This document shows positions 42,195 through 50,528 of a DNA stretch of 64,000 nt, one piece after another. The translations under genes were made by a program, and so were the position numbers. The DNA is taken from assembly GCF_020622265.1 (NCBI RefSeq), contig NZ_JACNMQ010000008.1, positions 1 to 64,000 on the forward strand, given 5' to 3'. The stretch comes from Halomonas sp. M20. Its GTDB lineage: Bacteria; Pseudomonadota; Gammaproteobacteria; Pseudomonadales; Halomonadaceae. Numbering within the stretch: position 1 is the stretch's first letter; each line of letters opens with the position of its first letter. Under the pieces are notes generated by a model. The model was given only the letters and a program-made list of their open reading frames with translations. It ran no database searches and was not told where the DNA came from.

Positions 42195-43010
42195 ATGAAT
42201 GCTTCCACGCTGATCGGTATCGTTGCCAGTCTTTTGTTGCTGGCCTGTGTTCTCTTGCTTAGCGCCGATACGGCCATGAGCTTCATCAACCTGCCGGGCT
42301 TGATGATCGTTATTGCTGGTACTCTGGCCGCCACATTCATCAGCTACCCTTTGCGTGAAGTGATCCGCGTGGTGCGGATAATCAGGGTGGTTTTTCATCG
42401 CGAGAATAGCTACGTCGAGGAAGACGTGCGCGAATTGGTGGTCATGGCCCGACTGTGGTTCCAGGGCGATATCCGCGCGGTAGAAAGAGCCCTCGAGCAG
42501 ACGCGCAATCCGTTCCTGCGTACCGGTGTGCAACTTGTGATCGACAATACCAAGGAAGCGGAGATCATGGATCTTTTGCGCTGGCGTATTGCTCGCTTGA
42601 AGGCTCGGGAACTTGCCGAGGCGCAGATCTTTCGTACCATGGCCGCTTATGCCCCGGCCTTTGGCATGATCGGCACCCTCGTGGGGCTGGTCAACATGCT
42701 GCAAACCATGGATGCCGGCGATCTGGCCGTAATCGGCCCCGGCATGGCCGTGGCACTGCTTTCCACCTTCTACGGCATTTTGATCTCGAACCTGATCTGC
42801 AAGCCGATTGCCGTCAAGCTCGAACGCCGCACCGAACAGCGCTTGATTGCCATGAATATGGTGCTGGAAGGGGTCTCGCTTATCGCCAAGCGTCGCTTGC
42901 CATCTTTTGTCGAGGAGACGCTGAACTCGTTCATCGCCAACTACCAGGATGAAATCCGTGACCCTCTGGAACCTTCCATGGGAAACGAGGGTGTGACGGT
43001 CCATGCTTGA
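42195..43010 (+). CDS. MotA/PomA-family stator protein
   Basis: Inner-membrane ion-channel subunit of 271 residues. I start it at the ATG at 42195 (AGG nine bases before), giving MNASTLIGIVASLLLLACVLL as the first helix; the open frame extends to a TTG at 42102. Seen: four membrane segments, the cytoplasmic loop with charged RWRIARLKARELAEA, and the conserved third and fourth helices APAFGMIGTLVGLVNML and GPGMAVALLSTFYGIL with the key Pro. It forms a proton or sodium channel with the MotB-like protein whose gene overlaps by eight bases. No other flagellar genes are in the window, so the motor it drives is uncertain. Confidence 0.88.
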   Translation: MNASTLIGIVASLLLLACVLLLSADTAMSFINLPGLMIVIAGTLAATFISYPLREVIRVVRIIRVVFHRENSYVEEDVRELVVMARLWFQGDIRAVERALEQTRNPFLRTGVQLVIDNTKEAEIMDLLRWRIARLKARELAEAQIFRTMAAYAPAFGMIGTLVGLVNMLQTMDAGDLAVIGPGMAVALLSTFYGILISNLICKPIAVKLERRTEQRLIAMNMVLEGVSLIAKRRLPSFVEETLNSFIANYQDEIRDPLEPSMGNEGVTVHA

Positions 43011-43935
43011 AATACACCGTGAGCACACGAGCCATGACCGGCTGTTGACCCTGAATGCCGAAGATCGCGGGGGCGACAGCTGGATGATCAGCTACATGGA
43101 CATCATGACCCTGTTGGTTGCGCTGTTCGTGTTGGTCTTGAGCCTGAATGGTACGGCGGGAATTACCGCCGATGCCGCGCCCACCTCAGTTGTGTCCAAT
43201 GTGTCGCCTGAGGCCATAACGGCGGCGCGGCGCATCAATCATTCGCCGGGTCTGCTACCCAGAGCGCTACAGGCGGCCATTCAGGTTGCCTCTACCCCCA
43301 TCATCAGTGCCAACGCCATTGCCTTGGCACGCCAAGTGGCCAGATCGCAATTGATAACGGATCAAGCCATTGCTGCGGCTCGCTCGATTGCACGCTCACG
43401 ACTCATTCAAACCCAGACGATCGCGGCCTCGCTGAAGGTGGCGCGTACCCTGAAGGTGAGTGCGGAAGCTCAGGCGGCGGCGATACAGATTGCGGGGCAG
43501 TGGCAAGTACGACAATCCGAACAGGCGCTCCCGGTGATCGATGGCGTAGAAGTGTCTCGCGTCAAGGGTGGGATCAATCTACGCATCCAGGATCACCTGT
43601 TGTTCGACTCCGGGGATGCGGCGCTGACTGGCTCCGGCGAGGCGGTGACCCAGGAGCTGGTGGCAACGCTCAATCGCTATAAAGGCACCATTTCCGTGGA
43701 AGGGCACACTGATAGCGTACCCATCAAGACCGAGCGCTTTCCCTCAAACTGGGAGCTTTCCAGCGGACGCGCGACGGCCATCCTGCGCTATCTCAACCGG
43801 GCGGGTATCGAGTCCTCGCGGCTACGTGCGGTGGGCTATGCCGATACGCAACCCTTGAAGGACAACGATACGGAAAAGGGCCGCGCCGCCAACCGGCGGG
43901 TGGAGGTGATCATCCACGAGCCCGAGGTTGGTTGA
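43003..43935 (+). CDS. MotB-family protein with repeat-containing linker and OmpA-like domain
   Basis: Protein of 310 residues. A single membrane helix near residues 29-49 carries the ion-binding Asp33 (SYMDIMTLLVALF). Residues 70-172 are six consecutive 17-residue repeats with the pattern A-I-A-x-A-R-x-[VI]-A-R-S-x-L-I-x-x-x (clearest at 105-121 and 122-138), which is not usual for MotB. The C-terminal OmpA domain (VEGHTDSVPIKTERFPSNWELSSGRA near 235, GRAANRRVEVII near 295) binds peptidoglycan. It pairs with the MotA-like protein (8-bp overlap). Faces the rbsR gene convergently with 20 bp between. Confidence 0.88.
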   Translation: MLEIHREHTSHDRLLTLNAEDRGGDSWMISYMDIMTLLVALFVLVLSLNGTAGITADAAPTSVVSNVSPEAITAARRINHSPGLLPRALQAAIQVASTPIISANAIALARQVARSQLITDQAIAAARSIARSRLIQTQTIAASLKVARTLKVSAEAQAAAIQIAGQWQVRQSEQALPVIDGVEVSRVKGGINLRIQDHLLFDSGDAALTGSGEAVTQELVATLNRYKGTISVEGHTDSVPIKTERFPSNWELSSGRATAILRYLNRAGIESSRLRAVGYADTQPLKDNDTEKGRAANRRVEVIIHEPEVG

Positions 43936-43955
43936 TTGGGGGGTGGATTAGAGGC

Positions 43956-44972
43956 TCAAGCCGCAGAGCTGCGTCCGCTGAATACCGATTCGCGAATCAC
44001 CAGCCTGGGCGCCAGAGATAGCGTGGGTTCAAGAGGGCGGTCGTGTTCCAGGCGTTCGATGAGTTGGGCGATGGCCGTGGCGCCGAGTTCGTAGATGGGC
44101 TGGTGGATGGTGGTCAGGGCCGGGTTCAGATAGCGTGCGAGCTCGATGTCGTCGTAGCCGATCACTGAAAGTTCCTCGGGCACCCGAAGGCCCCATTCAT
44201 AGGCGGCCCGGATGGCACCGATGGCGACCAGGTCGTTGAAGGCGAACACCGCCTGTGGGTAAGGCTTTTCTTCCAGCAGCGCCGGCATGGCGTCGAAGCC
44301 GCCATCGGCCAGCAGGTTGGTGGTAATGATGCGTTGTGCTGGCGGCTCGATTCCGGCGGCTTGCAATGTGTCGAGGGCACCGGCCAGGCGCTCACGAGAG
44401 CGCGGATGATCCTCGGGGCCGGTCAGCAAGGCAATATCCTTCAATCCCTGGCTCAGCAGATGATCGATGGCCAACTTGGCGCCGAGGCGCGAATCGTCAT
44501 TGACCACGCCGATATTCGGGCTCGCCGAAGGCTCGGCATCCATGAGAATGGTCGGCAGATTCTGCTGTGTCAGCGCCTCGAGAAAAGCCGGGGCGTTGCG
44601 GGAGGTCATCACCACCAGCCCATCGATACGCCGGTCAAGCAGTGTGTCTAGATACGTCAGCTGTTTCTCTTCGACATCGTCTGCGTTACATAACACTAGA
44701 CTGTAGCCATTGGCAAAACAGTGATCCTCGACGCCGCGAATGATCGCCGAGAAAAATGGATTGTGAGCAGAGGTCACGATCATGCCGATGGTGTGGCTGC
44801 GATTGGATTTCAGCGTGCGGGCTACACTGTCGGGGCGATAGCCGAGTTCACCGATGGCGCGTTGCACCCGCTCGAGGGTGGCGGGGGCAACGCGCCGCGT
44901 GTCGTTGACCACATGCGATACGGTGGTGATCGAGACGCCGGCCCGACGGGCGACGTCCTTGAGGCGAATCAT
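43956..44972 (-). CDS. rbsR: LacI-family transcriptional regulator of ribose uptake
   Basis: Protein of 338 residues. N-terminal LacI helix-turn-helix (LKDVARRAGVSITTVSHVVND) with hinge helix (RTLKSNRSHTIG), then a periplasmic-binding-protein-like effector domain (GMIVTSAHNPFFSAIIRGVED, VFAFNDLVAIGAIRAAYEWG, VIGYDDIELARYLNPALTTI). Last gene of the rbsD-A-C-B-R cluster, 12 bp after rbsB. By analogy it represses the operon from the palindrome at 48887-48900 and is released by ribose. The gene name is given from context. Confidence 0.88.
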   Translation of the reverse strand: MIRLKDVARRAGVSITTVSHVVNDTRRVAPATLERVQRAIGELGYRPDSVARTLKSNRSHTIGMIVTSAHNPFFSAIIRGVEDHCFANGYSLVLCNADDVEEKQLTYLDTLLDRRIDGLVVMTSRNAPAFLEALTQQNLPTILMDAEPSASPNIGVVNDDSRLGAKLAIDHLLSQGLKDIALLTGPEDHPRSRERLAGALDTLQAAGIEPPAQRIITTNLLADGGFDAMPALLEEKPYPQAVFAFNDLVAIGAIRAAYEWGLRVPEELSVIGYDDIELARYLNPALTTIHQPIYELGATAIAQLIERLEHDRPLEPTLSLAPRLVIRESVFSGRSSAA

Positions 44973-44984
44973 AACCGTGCGTAC

Positions 44985-45872
44985 TTACTCAGCAGTGATC
45001 AGCTTGAGCGGCACGGGAATATTGTCCTCCACGCTTTCACCCTTGAGCAGCTTGTCGGCGGTGCTGACCCCCAGCTCGCCGATGCGTGCCGGCTGCTGTG
45101 CCACCGTGGCCGCCATCTTGCCGTCCTCGACCGCCTGGATACCGGCGTCGGTGCCATCGAAGCCGACCAGCAGCACGTTCTCCTTGCCGCTGGCGGCCAG
45201 GGCGCGCTGGGCTCCCAAGGCCATCTCGTCATTCTGGGCGAACACCGCGTCGATCTCGGGATGGGCCTGCAGCAGGTTTTCCATCACGTTCAACCCTTCG
45301 GTGCGATTGAAGTTGGCCGGCTGAGACGCCACCAGCTCGACATTCTCGGCATCTTCGATTGCGTTGGTGAAACCTTCGCCACGATCCCGGGTGGCCGAAG
45401 CCCCGGGCACGCCTTCGAGCTGCACGACCTTGCCTTTGCCGCCAAGCTGTTCGACAACGTGTTCGCCTGCCAGCTTGCCGCCGGCGACGTTGTCCGAGGC
45501 GATATGCGCCGCTACGTTGCCACTGTTGGCACTGCGATCCAGAGTGATGACCGGCACGTTGCGGGCGTTGGCGGTGCGCACGCCGGATGCTGCCGCATCG
45601 GAATCCGTCGGGTTCATCATCAACAGGTCGATATCCCGGGACAGGGCGTCTTCGACATTGGAGAGCTCCCGGGCAGCGTCGTTGCCGGAATCCAGCACGA
45701 TCAATTCATGACCGAGTTCCTCGGCCTTCTGCTGGGCGCCTTCCTGCAACGTCACGAAGAAGGGGTTGTTCAGCGTCGAGATGACCAGGGCGATCTTGTC
45801 GGCCATTGCGGTCCCGGTCGTGCCGATGCCGAGTCCGGCGGCGACGGCGGAGGCGAGTAGCAGTTTCTTCAT
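44985..45872 (-). CDS. rbsB: Ribose ABC transporter substrate-binding protein
   Basis: Periplasmic protein of 295 residues with a Sec signal peptide ([20 protein letters not shown], cleavage likely after AMA). Peripla_BP_4 features: [76 protein letters not shown] and VGFDGTDAG, closely like E. coli RbsB, including aromatic and Asp/Arg residues that bind ribose. It delivers ribose to RbsC/RbsA. Confidence 0.93.
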   Translation of the reverse strand: MKKLLLASAVAAGLGIGTTGTAMADKIALVISTLNNPFFVTLQEGAQQKAEELGHELIVLDSGNDAARELSNVEDALSRDIDLLMMNPTDSDAAASGVRTANARNVPVITLDRSANSGNVAAHIASDNVAGGKLAGEHVVEQLGGKGKVVQLEGVPGASATRDRGEGFTNAIEDAENVELVASQPANFNRTEGLNVMENLLQAHPEIDAVFAQNDEMALGAQRALAASGKENVLLVGFDGTDAGIQAVEDGKMAATVAQQPARIGELGVSTADKLLKGESVEDNIPVPLKLITAE

Positions 45873-45909
45873 GTTGGAGCTCCTTGGGTCTTGTTTTGCA
45901 TCGCGTTGT

Positions 45910-46872
45910 TCAAGTCGATGGTTTTGAACGACTATCTATTAGCACAGCCAGGAGAATGACCGCTCCCTTGGCGATCATCTGGAAATAGGATGACACGCCC
46001 ATGATGTTCAGCGCATTGTTGAGCACGCCGATGACCAGGGCGCCGATCAGGGTGCCGAAAATGCGCCCGCGCCCGCCCATCAGGCTAGTGCCACCGATCA
46101 CGACGGCAGCGATGGCGTCCAGTTCGTAGCCGGTCCCGGCGGTGGGCTGGGCCGAACCCAGGCGGGCGGTGAGCACCACCCCGGCCAGTGCCGCGCAGGC
46201 GCCGGAAATGGCATAGACGCTGATCTTGATACGATTGACGTTGATGCCAGACAGCCGTGCAACCTTCTCGCCGCCGCCCACCGCATAGACGTGGCGGCCG
46301 AAGCGGGTGTGGTGCAACACGCTCCAGCACAGCACGAAGACGAAGAACATCAAATAGATGGGAATCGGTACCCCGAACCAGTAGCCGCCCCCCAGTTGCC
46401 AGAAGATGTCCGCGGCATCGCTGGCGCCGATGGAGATTGGCCGACCATCGGTATACACCAGCGCAACGCCGCGCAGGATGGTCATGGCCACCAGTGTGAC
46501 AATGAACGCTTGAACGCGGCCGTAGGCCACGAACAACCCGGAGATTGCGCCCAGGGCAGCACCGGCGGCCACGGTGCCGGGCACGCTCAGCCAGGGGGCG
46601 AGACCGGAGGCGGTCATCGAAGCGGCAAAGGCGCCGGTCAGGGCCAGCACGGCCCCCACTGACAGATCGATGCCCGCAGTAAGGATTACGAAGGTCACGC
46701 CCATGGCAATGATGGCATTGATACTGGTCTGGCGCAGCACATTGAGCATGTTATCCAGGGTCAGGAAGTTGTCGCTCATGCCGGCACTGACGGCTACTAA
46801 CAAGGCCAACGCCAGAAAGGCCTTGTTGTCGATCAGCAGGCGGGTGACGCTGCGGCTCGTGGGGGCATTCAT
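45910..46872 (-). CDS. rbsC: Ribose ABC transporter permease
   Basis: Inner-membrane protein of 320 residues with about nine helices of the BPD_transp_2 family. Seen: [37 protein letters not shown] near residue 30-70, [23 protein letters not shown] (the cytoplasmic coupling motif) near 190, and [25 protein letters not shown] near 255. Overlaps rbsA by four bases. Forms the translocation channel for ribose. Confidence 0.93.
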   Translation of the reverse strand: MNAPTSRSVTRLLIDNKAFLALALLVAVSAGMSDNFLTLDNMLNVLRQTSINAIIAMGVTFVILTAGIDLSVGAVLALTGAFAASMTASGLAPWLSVPGTVAAGAALGAISGLFVAYGRVQAFIVTLVAMTILRGVALVYTDGRPISIGASDAADIFWQLGGGYWFGVPIPIYLMFFVFVLCWSVLHHTRFGRHVYAVGGGEKVARLSGINVNRIKISVYAISGACAALAGVVLTARLGSAQPTAGTGYELDAIAAVVIGGTSLMGGRGRIFGTLIGALVIGVLNNALNIMGVSSYFQMIAKGAVILLAVLIDSRSKPST

Positions 46873-48431
46873 CTGGCTTGCGTCTCCTTCGTGTTGTCGA
46901 CAAGCGTTTCGGTAGGTGCCTCGACATGGGCGGCAGCGGTCATGATTTTCTCCTGGGTGGCATCCGCGCGGGTGAATTCACCGGTGATACGGCCATTGGC
47001 AAGTACCATGATGCGATCGGATAGGCCGAGTAGTTCGGGCATCTCCGAGGAAATCAGTAGCACGCATTTACCCTCGCGCTTGAGTTGGTTGATCAGCAGG
47101 TAGATTTCCCGCTTGGCACCCACATCGACGCCCCGGGTGGGTTCGTCGAGGATGACGATATCCGGCTGACACATCAGAGCCTTGGCCAGGGAAACCTTCT
47201 GCTGATTGCCACCGGAGAGCGTTTCGGTGGACTGGTCGGGATCGCTCAGCTTGATACGGAAGGCGTCGATGTACTGCTGAATCGCCGCTCGCTCCTGGCC
47301 ATGGCGAATGATGCCCAGAGGGCCACAAAAGGCGGGAAGGGCGGTCAGTGACATGTTCTCTGCTACCGAATGGTCGAGCAGCAGGCCGGCCTGCTTGCGA
47401 TCTTCCGGCACATACACTAAACCGGCTCTCAACGCTTGCCCCGGCGAGGCGAAGCGCACCTCGCGACCGCGTAGGCGCACCCTGCCTGAACCCACGGCGA
47501 CATCGCCGCAGATCGCCCGGGCCATTTCCGTACGCCCGGCCCCCATCAAACCCCCGAACCCCAGCACCTCACCTGCCCGGGCATGAAAGGACACCCCCTC
47601 TACACCTGGCGCGACGAGATCATCCACCGCGATCAGGGTGTCACCGGGCGATGGTGACTCGTAAGGGTAGCGATCGGCGAGCTCGCGGCCCACCATCTGC
47701 CGAATCAAGTGCTCCTCGTTCGACTCGCTGGCTGGCCCCTGGTGCACCAGCCGACCATCGCGCAGCACCGCCACGTCGTCACACATGCGGAAGATTTCTG
47801 CCAGGCGATGGGTGATCAGCACCAGGGATTTACCGGCGTCGCGCAAGGTAGCAATCACCTGGGCGAGGATGTCGGTCTCGATATCGGTCAGCGAGTCGGT
47901 GGGCTCGTCCATGACAATGATCTCGGCATCCAGTGACAGGGCCCGAGCGATCTCGACCATTTGCTGTTGGCCGATGCTGAGCTGCGATACCGGCGTGCGC
48001 GGGTCGAGCCGTTGCTGCAAGCGCTCCAGCAATTTGCTTGATTCCCGGTAGAGCCGGGGCCAGTCGACGGTGCCCAGTCGAGTGCGCGGCTCGCGGCCCA
48101 GGAAGATGTTCTCGCCGGCGGAGAGCGTGGGAATCAGATTGAGTTCCTGGTGGATGATGGCGATGCCTGCATCCATGGCTTGGCGCGGCGTGGTAAAACG
48201 CACCTTCTCGCCGCGCAATATGATGCTGCCGCCATCGGCGCGGTAGACACCGCTGAGGATCTTCATCAGCGTCGATTTGCCTGCGCCATTTTCGCCGGCC
48301 AGGGCCAGCACGCGACCCGGATGTAGCGCCAGATTGACGTCCGCCAGTACCTTCACACCGGCGAATGCCTTGTCGATGCCGCGCAGCTCCATGAGGAGAG
48401 TGCGGTTGTCGTGGGCTGTGGCGGAGGTCAA
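46869..48431 (-). CDS. rbsA: Ribose ABC transporter ATP-binding protein
   Basis: Tandem-domain sugar ABC ATPase. First domain: Walker A GENGAGKSTLMK, signature LSIGQQQMVEIARALS, Walker B IIVMDEPTDSL. Second domain: degenerate Walker A region and signature LSGGNQQKVSLAKALM with IVILDEPTRGVDVGAK. The start is uncertain: the TTG at 48429-48431 overlaps the rbsD stop (TTTTGA) and gives 520 residues; a GTG at 48476 lies inside rbsD, and the ATG at 48390-48392 fits the E. coli RbsA N terminus but lacks a Shine-Dalgarno. Coupled to rbsD and rbsC by short overlaps. Confidence 0.92.
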   Translation of the reverse strand: MTSATAHDNRTLLMELRGIDKAFAGVKVLADVNLALHPGRVLALAGENGAGKSTLMKILSGVYRADGGSIILRGEKVRFTTPRQAMDAGIAIIHQELNLIPTLSAGENIFLGREPRTRLGTVDWPRLYRESSKLLERLQQRLDPRTPVSQLSIGQQQMVEIARALSLDAEIIVMDEPTDSLTDIETDILAQVIATLRDAGKSLVLITHRLAEIFRMCDDVAVLRDGRLVHQGPASESNEEHLIRQMVGRELADRYPYESPSPGDTLIAVDDLVAPGVEGVSFHARAGEVLGFGGLMGAGRTEMARAICGDVAVGSGRVRLRGREVRFASPGQALRAGLVYVPEDRKQAGLLLDHSVAENMSLTALPAFCGPLGIIRHGQERAAIQQYIDAFRIKLSDPDQSTETLSGGNQQKVSLAKALMCQPDIVILDEPTRGVDVGAKREIYLLINQLKREGKCVLLISSEMPELLGLSDRIMVLANGRITGEFTRADATQEKIMTAAAHVEAPTETLVDNTKETQAR

Positions 48432-48847
48432 AACGGCACGCCGCTGCGCAGGATGATATTGGCGAAGGGGGTGCACTCACCGGTGCGGATCACGCCGCGA
48501 GCATTGATGATCTCGCGTTTGAACGTCTCATGAGCAATCAACCTTCGCTCGATCGAGCAGCTGTCGCGATGCTCCTGAGCGGCGAGACGCTTCTCGACCA
48601 TCTGGTGCAGATTTGCGTTGCGCTCATCTATCTCGCTGGCTAGGGTCGCGCTCTCGATACAGAGTTCGTCCAGCACCGCATCCAGTACATCCAAGAAACT
48701 GGGAAGGCCTGGACGCAATGCCAGATCGATGCGTGGCATCCCAGGAGGAATGGGTAGTCCGGCATCTGCGATGACCAGAGTATCGGTGTGCCCCAGTTCA
48801 GCGAGCAATGTGCTGATCGGCGCGTTCAGCAGGCCTTGGCGTTTCAC
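48428..48847 (-). CDS. rbsD: D-ribose pyranase
   Basis: Converts beta-pyranose ribose to the furanose form used by ribokinase. At 139 residues it is normal length. Seen: MKRQGLLNAPISTLLAELGHTD with the conserved GHTD containing the active-site His, IADAGLPIPPGMPRIDLALRPGLPSF, and the C-terminal RTGECTPFANIILRSGVPF. First gene of the rbs operon, as in E. coli. No ribokinase gene (rbsK) follows in the window; rbsR comes last instead. Confidence 0.93.
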   Translation of the reverse strand: MKRQGLLNAPISTLLAELGHTDTLVIADAGLPIPPGMPRIDLALRPGLPSFLDVLDAVLDELCIESATLASEIDERNANLHQMVEKRLAAQEHRDSCSIERRLIAHETFKREIINARGVIRTGECTPFANIILRSGVPF

Positions 48848-48886
48848 GGATACCCCACAGTGATGATTATGGTTTGTAGCGTAATA

Positions 48887-48900
48887 CGCAAACGTTTGCG
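48887..48900. promoter_or_regulatory. LacI-type operator upstream of rbsD
   Basis: Perfect 14-bp palindrome CGCAAACGTTTGCG, 40 bp upstream of rbsD, with the central CpG and AAACGTTT core typical of LacI/PurR/RbsR-family operators. A CATAAT-like -10 on the minus strand lies between it and rbsD, so the operator probably overlaps the -35 region; binding of RbsR there would block transcription. Confidence 0.75.
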
Positions 48901-49138
48901 CATGCGATTAGCACAAAGTCTGAAAAAGCATGATCCAGTTGAAATAGTAGCTGTCTCGACCGTTATCCGACTCCTTTCATCAGGACGTGGCAATCTATCG
49001 CCCGGCCAGTCGACTCAGGGCTAATTATTTATACTTAGATAAATCATTCTTCTTTAATTGAAGGACCATATAAAGCTTTACCACAATCGGTCGATGCAAT
49101 AGATAAGACTGGAGAATAGGACTGGCACCACGCGCTCA

Positions 49139-49642
49139 ATGACAGACGGTTTGCTGAGCCCGGCTATGCTAGCAATTCTGCCAGAAGTTCTGACAGAGAC
49201 TCTGCCAGCAACCCGTTCCGACCGTGAAAGCCTGACCGTGAAACCGACAGCCGCTGCATTGCGCTATTATGAGCGCGAAATATTTCGAGAAAATCGCTTC
49301 CTGGGGCTACCCAATGGGATCGCAGCTACTGGGCCGGCGATACTGATGACGCTGACCTGTCTGCGCCTGTCGATGGGTCTTGCCGATGTTCTGTTGTGGA
49401 TGCTTCCCACTGCCAGCTATCTGCTCGCCTACTCCATTCTCGTGTCGCACTTGCCTGGTCGCGGTGAGCTCAAGGCATTGGCTATCGAGGCGCTCTACGA
49501 GGAGATGAGCTACAAAGTAGAACAGCTTGAACTGTGCTTTGACGAAAACGAGTGGCGCATCGAGGGCATGGAAAGCGAGATCGGTCAACTAGAGCTCAGC
49601 ATTGCAGCCCATCCGCTGCCGTCGGTTCGTGAATTTGCCTGA
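49139..49642 (+). CDS. Small membrane protein, unknown
   Basis: Protein of 167 residues with two probable membrane helices in the middle (about residues 60-78 and 82-103, around GPAILMTLTCLRLSMGLADV), a polar N terminus and a charged C-terminal part likely to form a coiled coil (YKVEQLELCFDENEWRIEGM). No family recognised. It stands alone between the rbs operon (divergent, 291 bp gap holding the rbs operator) and an oppositely oriented hydrolase, 32 bp away. Confidence 0.5.
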   Translation: MTDGLLSPAMLAILPEVLTETLPATRSDRESLTVKPTAAALRYYEREIFRENRFLGLPNGIAATGPAILMTLTCLRLSMGLADVLLWMLPTASYLLAYSILVSHLPGRGELKALAIEALYEEMSYKVEQLELCFDENEWRIEGMESEIGQLELSIAAHPLPSVREFA

Positions 49643-49674
49643 GTGAAATAAAAGGCAACGCTGACAGTTCATGC

Positions 49675-50436
49675 TTACCGGTTTTCCAACCAGGCGGCGA
49701 TCTGTGCCGCGGGTTTCTCCCATCCAGGCTCCTTCAATATCCAGTGCGCGTGCCCCGAGAACTCCATGAACGTGCTTTGCGGCTGATATTTGCGTGCCAC
49801 CTTGCGCACCACGCAGGCCGGTGTAATGCGATCTTCGGCACCAGCGACGATGAGCATCGGGCAGGTCACGCGGTTTGCATCAACCTGGGCCCCTTTGAAG
49901 CCCAGCGGCCAAAGGCCGATCTCGGCCATCACCCGGCCTGATTCCCAACCACAGCGTGAGTAGATGGCACGGCGCTCGGCATCGGGCAACTTGTGCATCA
50001 TTGCGTAGACGGCGCGCTCGTACTCCAGTTGATGAGCCTGCTTCCAGAAGGCCCCACGGGTAAAGATGCCGAAGAAACTCTTGAGCACGGAATAGCGCAG
50101 AGAGAGTATGCCGGCAGGCGCCGCTGGCGTAATGCAGACAGCGGCCTGGGCGCAATCGCGTCCTGCGAGGATCTGCGCGAGCAGCCCACCCATGGAATGC
50201 CCGAACAGGATCGGCTTCTCAGGTAGCGCGCGGATCTCGGTTTCGAGATCCGCTGCATAATCGAGCAAGCTCGTAATGCCAAGCTCGGCCAATGGTATTT
50301 GATCCACGGGCACGCCATGGTGACGCAAATCCGGCGTCAGGCAGCGATAGCCCTTGGCTTCAAAAAAGCGCCGGTAGTTGTCCCAGTACCAGCTGCCGCC
50401 CCACATGCCGTGGATCATGAGGATAGTCTCTTGCAT
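49675..50436 (-). CDS. Alpha/beta hydrolase
   Basis: Protein of 253 residues. Seen: ILMIHGMWGGSWYWDNYRRFFEAKGY (oxyanion HG motif), LTPDLRHHG, the nucleophile elbow FGHSMGGLLAQ with Ser, LIVAGAEDRITPACVV with the acidic residue, and FSGHAHWILKEPGWE with the His: a complete triad. Start: ATG at 50434-50436 behind GAGGGAGC; the longer frame to 50493 lacks a ribosome site. Cytoplasmic; esterase, lipase or C-C hydrolase specificity cannot be told. 92 bp separate it from the amidohydrolase gene. Confidence 0.85.
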   Translation of the reverse strand: MQETILMIHGMWGGSWYWDNYRRFFEAKGYRCLTPDLRHHGVPVDQIPLAELGITSLLDYAADLETEIRALPEKPILFGHSMGGLLAQILAGRDCAQAAVCITPAAPAGILSLRYSVLKSFFGIFTRGAFWKQAHQLEYERAVYAMMHKLPDAERRAIYSRCGWESGRVMAEIGLWPLGFKGAQVDANRVTCPMLIVAGAEDRITPACVVRKVARKYQPQSTFMEFSGHAHWILKEPGWEKPAAQIAAWLENR

Positions 50437-50528
50437 GCTCCCTCCTCGATCCAAGCTGTGCTTCCAGGCATTATCCAGACATTGTCCAGACATCGCCGAG
50501 TACGCCTGTTGTCATGCCGATGGCATCA

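Noticed and set aside
42084-43028. Minus-strand frame of 314 codons opposite motA
   Set aside because: His/Gln-rich antisense translation of a clear MotA gene; not coding.
42195-43935. Zorya-type antiphage system (ZorA/ZorB resemble MotA/MotB)
   Set aside because: The MotA-like protein has no long C-terminal tail as in ZorA and no ZorC, ZorD or ZorE genes are next to it.
44721-45860. Long plus-strand frame of 379 codons opposite rbsR and rbsB
   Set aside because: It is a shadow of two clear genes on the other strand in GC-rich DNA; product has no recognisable motif.
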